Shown here: piece after piece, positions 51,738 to 58,264 of the stretch
Numbering within the stretch: position 1 is the stretch's first letter
Layout of the letters: each line of letters opens with the position of its first letter
Assembly (NCBI RefSeq): GCF_028288225.1
Contig: NZ_JAQBOC010000062.1
Coordinates: forward strand, 1 to 58,264
DNA: 58,264 nucleotides
Direction of reading: 5' to 3'
Source of the DNA: Mucilaginibacter sp.
Lineage (GTDB): Bacteria > Bacteroidota > Bacteroidia > Sphingobacteriales > Sphingobacteriaceae
Program-made: the position numbers and the translations under genes
Notes under the pieces: model-generated
Seen by the model: the letters and a program-made list of their open reading frames with translations, nothing else
Told to the model about the DNA's origin: nothing
The model's database searches: none

Positions 51738-52547
51738 ATGGACGATCAGTTTTACCTGCAATTATTTGATAAACACAAGCATGTTGAGGCGGTGCCGTCA
51801 AACAGGGAAATTACGGCCTGGGCATTGCAGGTTATCCGGCTATTATTTCCTGAACAATCAAAGCAGGATTTTAATGCTGTCGACCAGTTAAAATGGGAGT
51901 TTAAAATGCTTGAAAATGAGCTGTGCCTTGTAATGGGTGCTACCCAAGCCTGTGAAGGCTGCAATAATGAACAGCTATCGAGGGCTATTTTTGAACAGTT
52001 GCCGGCATTGTATCGCTTGTTGAACACCGATATCCAGGAAATTTTTGAGGGCGACCCTGCTGCCCGCACCGAGTTTGAAGTGATAAGAACTTATCCCGGC
52101 TTTTTCGCCATATCGTTTTACCGTTTGGCCCATATTTTATACAAACACAACGTGCCCTTGCTGCCAAGAATTTTGACAGAATATGCTCATTCCAAAACCG
52201 GGATTGACATTCACCCGGCTGCAGAAATCGGCGAGTATTTTCATATTGACCACGGTACAGGCATAGTTATAGGCGAAAGCTGCGTAATTGGCCGTCATGT
52301 AAAGCTTTACCAGGGCGTTACGCTGGGGGCATTAAGCGTTGCCAAAAGCATGGCCTTTACCAAAAGGCACCCAACCGTTGAAGATTATGTGGTGATTTAT
52401 TCAGGTGCCACCATCCTTGGCGGTGAAACTGTTATAGGGCAGCACAGTACCATTGGTGGTAATGTTTGGCTCACCAAAAGCGTCAAGCCAAACTCAACGG
52501 TTTATCATAAGCCTGCACTTATTGTATTAGATAAAAATAAAGATTAA
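51738..52547 (+). CDS. cysE: Serine O-acetyltransferase
   Basis: A 269-residue protein. It transfers acetyl from acetyl-CoA to serine, the first committed step of cysteine synthesis. The N-terminal helical domain ends near FAISFYRLAHILYKHNVPLL, and the left-handed beta-helix has HPAAEIGEYFHIDHGTGIVI then GESCVIGRHVKLYQGVTLGA (catalytic His/Asp). A C-terminal segment (KPALIVLDKN) would dock with cysteine synthase. It is followed by cysM after 5 bases, so the two are translationally linked and give the full pathway from serine. Confidence 0.95.
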   Translation: MDDQFYLQLFDKHKHVEAVPSNREITAWALQVIRLLFPEQSKQDFNAVDQLKWEFKMLENELCLVMGATQACEGCNNEQLSRAIFEQLPALYRLLNTDIQEIFEGDPAARTEFEVIRTYPGFFAISFYRLAHILYKHNVPLLPRILTEYAHSKTGIDIHPAAEIGEYFHIDHGTGIVIGESCVIGRHVKLYQGVTLGALSVAKSMAFTKRHPTVEDYVVIYSGATILGGETVIGQHSTIGGNVWLTKSVKPNSTVYHKPALIVLDKNKD

Positions 52548-52552
52548 AAACT

Positions 52553-53425
52553 ATGGCTGGAATAATTGATCTGATAGGCAATACGCCTATGGCCGAAATA
52601 AAAAGACTGAACCCAAATCCCAATGTCCGTATTTTTGCCAAATTGGAAGGGAATAACCCTGGCGGAAGTGTGAAAGACAGGGCTGCATTGAATATGATCA
52701 GGAGCGCTTTAGAACGCGGCGATATAAAGAAGGGAACCAAACTGGTTGAAGCTACCAGCGGAAATACCGGAATTGCACTGGCTATGATCGCCTGTTTATT
52801 TGGATTAGAAATTGAGCTGGTAATGCCATCAAGCTCAACCCGCGAGCGTACCTTAACCATGGAAGCTTTCGGCGCTAAGGTGACCTTATTGGAGGGTATT
52901 GAGCTTTGCCGCGATTATGCCGAGGAAAAAGGCGCAACAGGCGATTACTTTTTGCTGAACCAGTTTGCCAATCCCGATAATTACCTTGCCCACTACAAAA
53001 CTACCGGCCCCGAGATCTGGCGTGATACCGAAGGGCAGATAACCCATTTTGTAAGTGCGATGGGTACAACCGGCACTATTATGGGTAATTCAAGGTATTT
53101 TAAAGAGATAAACCCCGATATTCAAATTATAGGCTGCCAGCCAACTGACGGCTCATCAATCCCCGGTATCCGCCGCTGGCCGGTTGAATACCTGCCTAAA
53201 ATATTTGAGCCTGAACGCGTGGATAGGGTTTTGGACATCTCCGAAGAAGAATCCGTAATAATGGCCCGCAGACTGGCGAAAGAAGAAGGTATTTTCGCTG
53301 GCATGAGCAGCGGAGGCGCAATGTCAGCAGCCATAAAAGTTGCACAGGAGTTAACCGAAGGCACTATAGTTTTTGTTTGCTGCGACAGAGGAGACCGGTA
53401 TTTGAGCAGTGCATTGTTTGGGTAA
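52553..53425 (+). CDS. cysM: Cysteine synthase (CysM/CysK type)
   Basis: A 290-residue PLP enzyme. The cofactor Lys is K41 in GNNPGGSVKDRAALNM, the substrate loop is EATSGNTGIALAM (about 64-76), and the phosphate-binding GTTGTIMGNSRYFKE is at about 173-187. It combines O-acetylserine with sulfide. The short length and the WRDTEGQITHFVSAMGTTGT stretch suggest the CysM-type subclass, but substrate preference (sulfide or thiosulfate) cannot be told. It is in an operon with cysE. Confidence 0.93.
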   Translation: MAGIIDLIGNTPMAEIKRLNPNPNVRIFAKLEGNNPGGSVKDRAALNMIRSALERGDIKKGTKLVEATSGNTGIALAMIACLFGLEIELVMPSSSTRERTLTMEAFGAKVTLLEGIELCRDYAEEKGATGDYFLLNQFANPDNYLAHYKTTGPEIWRDTEGQITHFVSAMGTTGTIMGNSRYFKEINPDIQIIGCQPTDGSSIPGIRRWPVEYLPKIFEPERVDRVLDISEEESVIMARRLAKEEGIFAGMSSGGAMSAAIKVAQELTEGTIVFVCCDRGDRYLSSALFG

Positions 53426-53508
53426 ATGTGTAAAGCTTAAGCAGGATTATTCACAAATAAACAATCCCCCCAAATCCCTGTTACCCCTTAACAGCAAATA
53501 CTAAAATT

Positions 53509-54387
53509 ATGCAATGGTTTGGCGGACGCGAAAGTGATAATGTTGAAGAAGGCAGCAGCAGTGGTGGCGGCGGCCGGGGACTTTTTTTTGGCGGCGGTAT
53601 AATTGGTTTTATCGGCTTGCTCATCTACTTATTTACCGGGGTTAACCCGGTGCAGCTATTAAATGGACAGGGCGGCAACGATAGTACACAACAACAAAAC
53701 ACCCGCATATCCAATGGCCCGGAAGGGAATCAGAAAAAATTTGCAAGGGTGATATTAGCCGGAACAGAGGATGTTTGGGATAATATATTCAGCAGTATGA
53801 ACCGCACTTATACCAAACCTACATTGCACCTTTACAGCGAAGGAGTTGATGCCGAAGGCTGCGGTTTTGCAAGCTCCGCTACTGGCCCGTTCTATTGTCC
53901 GGCTGATCAGAAAGTATATTTGGATACCTCGTTCTTTGCTGAAATGCAGCAGCGTTTCCAGGCGCCGGGCGAATTTGCGGCGGCTTATGTAATTGCGCAT
54001 GAGGTCGGCCACCATGTGCAAAACCTGCTGGGCATCTCCCAAAAAATGGACGAGGCCCGCCAAAGGATGAGTAAAAAGGCATATAACAAATTATCTGTTA
54101 AGCTTGAATTGCAGGCCGATTTTTATGCCGGAATTTGGGCGCATTATACAGAAAAAAATCACGAGAATAATATTGTGATTAACCGTTCAGATATCGATTC
54201 GGCTCTTGTAGCGGCAAATGCCATTGGTGATGACCGCATGCAGCAAAAATACCAGGGCCGGGTAGAGCCCGACAGCTTTACCCACGGCACATCAAAACAA
54301 CGGGCCTATTGGTTTAAAAAAGGTTTTGATACCGGCGATATCAGCCAGGGCAATACTTTTGCAGCAGAAGACCTGGAGGAGGAATAA
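53509..54387 (+). CDS. Neutral zinc metallopeptidase (YpfJ family)
   Basis: A 292-residue protein of the PF04228 type. The N-terminal GGRESDNVEEGSSSGGGGRG is followed by one membrane helix (FFGGGIIGFIGLLIYLFTGV). The zinc site is H164-E-V-G-H168 in AAYVIAHEVGHHVQNLLG. Further segments (FYCPADQKVYLDTSFFAEMQ, ELQADFYAGIWAHY, the third ligand region) follow. Membrane-anchored with the domain probably in the periplasm. Substrate unknown. It follows cysM after an 83-base gap. Confidence 0.93.
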   Translation: MQWFGGRESDNVEEGSSSGGGGRGLFFGGGIIGFIGLLIYLFTGVNPVQLLNGQGGNDSTQQQNTRISNGPEGNQKKFARVILAGTEDVWDNIFSSMNRTYTKPTLHLYSEGVDAEGCGFASSATGPFYCPADQKVYLDTSFFAEMQQRFQAPGEFAAAYVIAHEVGHHVQNLLGISQKMDEARQRMSKKAYNKLSVKLELQADFYAGIWAHYTEKNHENNIVINRSDIDSALVAANAIGDDRMQQKYQGRVEPDSFTHGTSKQRAYWFKKGFDTGDISQGNTFAAEDLEEE

Positions 54388-54402
54388 CCCACCAATAACA
54401 AT

Positions 54403-55383
54403 TTATTTTATCACCCTTGCATCCACCCCTTCATTCGTGATCTTAACGGGCTTTATTAATCCATTGGCATCAAAATACATTTTATCAATGCAGGTAACCC
54501 GGTGATTGCCATCAGTTTCGCCAAGCGGACGACGGTGATATATAATATACCATTCATTAGTGCCAGGCACATTTATAACCGAGTGATGGCCTGCACCGGT
54601 TGCAATATTTACATCCTGCTTTAATATGGTGGCTATCCGTTTAAACGGACCAATGGGCGTATTGCCTATGGCATATGCCACCCGGTAATCCGGACCTGTC
54701 CAGCCGCCTTCGCTCCACATTAAATAATATTTGCCCTTGCGCTTAAACATAACGGGGCCTTCAACATAATCTTTCGGTGTAATGCGTTTAAAGGTTTCGC
54801 CATCCTTAAAAGGGATAAAGCCTGTAAAATCTTTATTCAGCTTAACTATATTGCATTGTCCCCATCCGCCGTAGATCATATAATACTGACCGTCATCGTC
54901 TTTATAAACAAATTGGTCGATTGGCTGGGCCTTATTGTAAATTTTACCAATGAGCGGCTTGCCAAGATAATCTTTAAACGGTCCGCCCGGATTATCAGCC
55001 ACTGCAACGCCTATGCCGCCAATTTCTTTCTGATCATCATGAATATCATTCGCACCGAAAAACAAATAGTATTTACCATCCTTTTTGGTAACTGCCGGTG
55101 CCCATAAGGCCCTTTTAACCCATTTAACCGTGCTGCTGTCAATTACGTGTTCGTGCTTAGTCCAGTGTACCAAATCGGTTGATGAAAAGGCATCCATAAA
55201 AACCTGCTCGTTATACTTTGCCGAGTAGGTAGGGTACACCCAATAAGTTTTATCAAAGATCTTTGCTTCCGGATCGGCATACCAACCTTTAAATATGGGG
55301 TTGCCGGAATATTCTTTTTTTTGTGCTAACGCGATGCCGCATTGAGCTACCAGCATCGTAATTAAAATCCTTTTAAGCATCAT
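54403..55383 (-). CDS. Glycoside hydrolase family 43 protein
   Basis: A 326-residue secreted protein (signal MLKRILITMLVAQCGIALAQ). It has a five-bladed propeller with the three acidic residues in expected places: Asp in FKGWYADPEAKIF, Asp in QPIDQFVYKDDDG and Glu in DYVEGPVMFKRKG. The family acts on arabinan, xylan or related arabinosides. Substrate cannot be told. Convergent with the peptidase gene (15-base gap). It is the only clear glycosidase near the sugar genes at 46-52 kb. Confidence 0.92.
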   Translation of the reverse strand: MMLKRILITMLVAQCGIALAQKKEYSGNPIFKGWYADPEAKIFDKTYWVYPTYSAKYNEQVFMDAFSSTDLVHWTKHEHVIDSSTVKWVKRALWAPAVTKKDGKYYLFFGANDIHDDQKEIGGIGVAVADNPGGPFKDYLGKPLIGKIYNKAQPIDQFVYKDDDGQYYMIYGGWGQCNIVKLNKDFTGFIPFKDGETFKRITPKDYVEGPVMFKRKGKYYLMWSEGGWTGPDYRVAYAIGNTPIGPFKRIATILKQDVNIATGAGHHSVINVPGTNEWYIIYHRRPLGETDGNHRVTCIDKMYFDANGLIKPVKITNEGVDARVIK

Positions 55384-55455
55384 TTTAATAAATCTCTGTT
55401 ATTCACGCCTGACTTGTCACCAACAAAGGGCCAAATGGTAGCAAGGCAAATACAA

Positions 55456-56667
55456 TTATTTCCTTGGTTTGCTTTTATTGCCCCACCGCCTTTGCTGCGG
55501 CCGTTTATTTGGCGAGTGTTCATGTTTAACCATCTCGATAGATTTCAGCTCGTCAGGCACATCGATCAGGCGGATAGGCTTGTCTATCAGCTGTTCAATG
55601 CTTTTCAGCTTGCGCTCATCACGATGATTTACAAAAGTGATGGCTGTGCCAGTAGTTTCTGCACGTGCTGTGCGGCCAATGCGATGGATATAATCTTCCG
55701 GATCGCCGGGTACATCATAGTTGATCACCAGGTCAATCCCCTCTACATCAATTCCGCGCGAAAGGGCATCGGTACCAATAATTACAGGAAGCTGCTTGTT
55801 TTTAAAGCTCAGCAAAATTTCTTCGCGTTCTCTCTGTTCCAGGTCGGAGTGGAAAGCGCTAACATTAACGCGGGCCGCCTTTAATTCTTTTGTAAGCGAT
55901 TTTACGATCTCTTTCCTTGATGCAAAAATGATGGTACTTGCATAGGCCCCGTTTTTTAGGATCAATTGCAGCAAAGGTGTTTTTTGCTGATCGTGTACGC
56001 GGTAGATCTGCTGATCAATCCCTACTGCGGGCTGTGATAACGCAATATTTATCTGCTCCGGGTTAATTAAAACCGACTTAGCCAATGAACGGATCCGCCC
56101 CGGCATAGTAGCTGAAAATAACAGCGTTTGCCTGGTTTTAGGCAGGTAGCTGATGATCTTCATAATATCATCTGAGAAACCCATATCCAGCATGCGGTCT
56201 GCCTCATCCAATACCAGGTGGGTTAAGTGGTTAAGCTTTAACACGCCAGATGTAAGGTGGGCAATCAGCCTGCCCGGTGTGGCTATAATAATGTTCACAT
56301 TATTTTGAATGCCCCGGCGCTGCTGCTCGTAAGCACTGCCATCGCCCCCACCAAACACGGCAATGGAGCTGATGCCGGTAAAATAGGCCAGGCCTTCCAC
56401 CTGCTGATCTATCTGCTGGGCAAGCTCACGCGTTGGTGCTAAAATAAGCGTGCTGGTATGGTGCTTATTGGTTTTGCCGATATGATCAAGCACCGGCAGC
56501 AGGTATGCACCTGTTTTGCCTGTACCTGTTTGCGCACAAGCAATAATATCTTGTCCGTTTAATATGATCGGTATGGCCATCTCTTGTATTGGGGTTGGAG
56601 TGGTGAACCCCATGCTCTCGATGCCTTCGAATAAATCGTTGTTAAATTTGAAATCCTTGAATGTCAC
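55456..56667 (-). CDS. DEAD-box ATP-dependent RNA helicase
   Basis: A protein of 403 residues from a GTG at 56667. An in-frame ATG at 56724 would add 19 residues of non-conserved sequence, while the family usually starts TFKDFKFN as here. Motifs are Q (GFTTPTPIQEMAIP), I (AQTGTGKT), Ia (PTRELAQQI), II (VLDEADRMLDMGF), III (SAT), V and VI (ALSRGIDVEGIDLVIN, YIHRIGRTAR). The C-terminal tail is basic (NKRPQQRRWGNKSKPRK). It would remodel RNA in ribosome assembly or mRNA turnover, often at low temperature. Confidence 0.92.
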   Translation of the reverse strand: MTFKDFKFNNDLFEGIESMGFTTPTPIQEMAIPIILNGQDIIACAQTGTGKTGAYLLPVLDHIGKTNKHHTSTLILAPTRELAQQIDQQVEGLAYFTGISSIAVFGGGDGSAYEQQRRGIQNNVNIIIATPGRLIAHLTSGVLKLNHLTHLVLDEADRMLDMGFSDDIMKIISYLPKTRQTLLFSATMPGRIRSLAKSVLINPEQINIALSQPAVGIDQQIYRVHDQQKTPLLQLILKNGAYASTIIFASRKEIVKSLTKELKAARVNVSAFHSDLEQREREEILLSFKNKQLPVIIGTDALSRGIDVEGIDLVINYDVPGDPEDYIHRIGRTARAETTGTAITFVNHRDERKLKSIEQLIDKPIRLIDVPDELKSIEMVKHEHSPNKRPQQRRWGNKSKPRK

Positions 56668-56801
56668 TATACTTAATAGGTGATGAGGTATGCAAGGTAG
56701 CAAAAAATGTTGGGGTATGAGCAATCCATTAAAAATCCCCTGCCAACCATTGAATAAATTTCCCTAATAATACAGCACTTCCTTCATTTGCCAAAAAGCT
56801 T

Positions 56802-57671
56802 ATGAAAAGAATATTATTTATCAGCTGCCTATTATTAACCTATGTCACAACCTATGCACAGGATTCCAAAACGGTTAACCTCTGGGATTCTGCGCGGATC
56901 TTTGGAAAGGATATCATATCCGCAGGTGATTTTGTATTTAATGCTTCATTTACACCTGCTGGTACAACTGTATATTTTAGTAAGTCTGCCATAAACTTTG
57001 GTTACATCGCCATTTTTAGCGCTGCCAAAAGCGCTTCCGGGTGGGCAAGCCCGAGGCCTGTAAATTTTACCGGCATTTACCGGGATACCGACCCTTTTGT
57101 AGCTGCCGATGGCAAGCGTTTATATTTCGCATCAGACAGGCCGATAGATGGAAAGCCCTTTAAAGATTATGAGTATCATTATTTTTATGTTGAGCTGGAT
57201 GGTGATAAAATAGGTTCAAAACCCGTTCTGTTTAACCTGCCTGTACCTGCTGACATTAACCCCACCTATCTTTCGTTTGCCGATAACGGCAATGCTTATT
57301 TCTTTTCGTCTGACGGGGTAAGCGATGCGGACATCTATGTATGCAAATTTAAAGATGGCAAATATCTGCCGCCGGGGAAGCTGCCGTTTAACGATAAAAA
57401 GTATTTTGATTTTGACCCTGTTGTTGCCGGCGATGAGAGCCTCATCATTTTCTGCAGCAGTAACCGCAAAGGCATAGGTTTCGGGGATCTGTGGGTGTCA
57501 TTTAAAAAAGATACCACCTGGACAGAACCCATCAACATGGGCCCCAAGGCAAATACCAGGGGCAACGACAGTGCACCCGGGCTCTCACGGGATAATAAAA
57601 CACTTTACTTTACCTCCTTTAGAGAAACCACAGAACGACCGGTATACAAACACGGCAAAATAACGGCCTAA
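56802..57671 (+). CDS. Secreted PD40/TolB-like beta-propeller protein
   Basis: A 289-residue protein with a signal peptide (KRILFISCLLLTYVTTYAQD). It has repeated PD40-like blades: VYFSKSAINFGYIAIFSAAK, DTDPFVAADGKRLYFASDRP, NGNAYFFSSDGVSDADIYVC, FDPVVAGDESLIIFCSSNRK and NDSAPGLSRDNKTLYFTSFR. It is a periplasmic or surface propeller whose ligand is unknown. It is divergent from the helicase gene (about 130 bases between them) and convergent with the CBS gene. Confidence 0.88.
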   Translation: MKRILFISCLLLTYVTTYAQDSKTVNLWDSARIFGKDIISAGDFVFNASFTPAGTTVYFSKSAINFGYIAIFSAAKSASGWASPRPVNFTGIYRDTDPFVAADGKRLYFASDRPIDGKPFKDYEYHYFYVELDGDKIGSKPVLFNLPVPADINPTYLSFADNGNAYFFSSDGVSDADIYVCKFKDGKYLPPGKLPFNDKKYFDFDPVVAGDESLIIFCSSNRKGIGFGDLWVSFKKDTTWTEPINMGPKANTRGNDSAPGLSRDNKTLYFTSFRETTERPVYKHGKITA

Positions 57672-57794
57672 GCAATCAACAAGCTGCTGCATTCAACCAA
57701 AAACGGGCTGCGGAGTATTTATGAAATAAGTATTGAAGATTTAAAACCATTGCTAACCTAATTAACCACTCTCTTAATCAACTCAATCAACCAA

Positions 57795-58223
57795 TTACGA
57801 TTGTATATAGCTCTTCAATTGCTCAATAGTTTCTTCGTGCGAAATAATGGTTTCTGTAACCACGTCGCTGATGGAAATAATACCGCACAAGGCGTTATCC
57901 CTAAAAATCGGCAAGTAACGAAGGTTGTTCTCGCTCATTACATGCATGCAGGTTTCAACCGTATTTTCGGGGATCATACGGGGAAACTCCGTGCTCATAA
58001 TTTCCCGTACCTGTGTTTCGAGCGACGATTTTCCTTGTAATATCACCTTGCGGGCATAGTCGCGCTCGGTAAGCAGGCCCACGTACTCACCATCTTCCGT
58101 AATAACTACCGAGCCGATGTTTTTATCTGCCATCAGCTTCAATGCGTCTAAAACAGTGGTGCCGCCATCAATGGCTGTCACGCTGCTGCCCTTACGGGTC
58201 AGGATGTTTGATACTTTTTTCAT
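57795..58223 (-). CDS. CBS-domain protein
   Basis: A 142-residue protein from the ATG at 58223 (MKKVSNILTRKGSSVTAIDG). The longer frame to 58262 has a non-conserved extension. Two CBS repeats are visible: VLDALKLMADKNIGSVVITE with DGEYVGLLTERDYARKVIL, and MSENNLRYLPIFRDNALCGI then ISISDVV. Pairs of this type bind adenosine ligands and signal energy state, often as an IMP-dehydrogenase-like accessory module. No catalytic domain is present. Confidence 0.9.
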   Translation of the reverse strand: MKKVSNILTRKGSSVTAIDGGTTVLDALKLMADKNIGSVVITEDGEYVGLLTERDYARKVILQGKSSLETQVREIMSTEFPRMIPENTVETCMHVMSENNLRYLPIFRDNALCGIISISDVVTETIISHEETIEQLKSYIQS

Positions 58224-58264
58224 AGCGATCTGGTAATTAAGTAATGAATAGGGCTTAATCAAAT

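Overview
The window looks like a chromosome segment of a Bacteroidota species, most likely Sphingobacteriaceae and probably Mucilaginibacter or a close relative. This rests on gene families typical of that group (DUF5687 permease, Bacteroidota-type RpsB and Prc, GH43, a Tat-targeted sugar isomerase, cyanophycin genes beside an APC permease), weak Shine-Dalgarno use, one clear TTTG-N19-TATATTTA promoter, and many short palindromic intergenic repeats. Base composition is roughly low-to-mid 40s % GC by eye. I saw no rRNA, tRNA or CRISPR array.

Layout. 0-4.6 kb: translation operon rplM(end)-rpsI-rpsB-tsf, then nagA and pyrH. 4.6-7.2 kb: mobile-element scar after pyrH, with a decayed REP-associated transposase (RAYT) surrounded by its REP hairpins, then a 5'-truncated IS3-family element. 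7.2-15.5 kb: accessory genes (hypothetical protein, secreted carbohydrate-type protein, DUF4870-like membrane protein, AHSA1/SRPBCC protein, zinc alcohol dehydrogenase, lipoprotein, transglutaminase-like protein, DoxX). 15.5-24 kb: GNAT, two-gene ABC exporter, rarA, an AlkA-type glycosylase, a DUF4097 beta-solenoid protein, an RluA-type pseudouridine synthase, a repeat-rich gap and a GDPD-like lipoprotein.

24.2-30.5 kb: cyanophycin island, with cphA (synthesis) divergent from cphB and an isoaspartyl peptidase (degradation to free Asp and Arg), and an APC amino-acid permease convergent with them. Together they form a plausible nitrogen, carbon and energy storage module. 30.7-36.7 kb: secreted TPR protein, Prc protease, and a ligase-associated exonuclease overlapping an ATP-dependent DNA ligase. 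36.7-38 kb: a frameshifted, AT-rich TIR-TPR gene, a possible immune effector. 38.2-44 kb: TPR protein, ruvX, ribokinase with a frameshifted sugar permease, DUF1223. 44.1-46.2 kb: cytochrome b plus YedY-like molybdoenzyme, then a VapBC-like toxin-antitoxin pair. 46.6-58.3 kb: GPH sugar symporter, esterase, Kelch protein, sugar isomerase, cysE-cysM, zinc metallopeptidase, GH43, DEAD-box helicase, PD40 protein and CBS protein.

A recurrent theme is repeat-driven reshaping. Several families of interspersed hairpins fill the intergenic spaces, and in three places (nagA, the exonuclease, the DUF1223 gene) a repeat appears to supply the last codons of a protein. Three genes (RAYT, TIR-TPR, sugar permease) are broken by small indels. 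The TIR-TPR and permease genes are otherwise intact, so sequencing error must be excluded before calling them dead.
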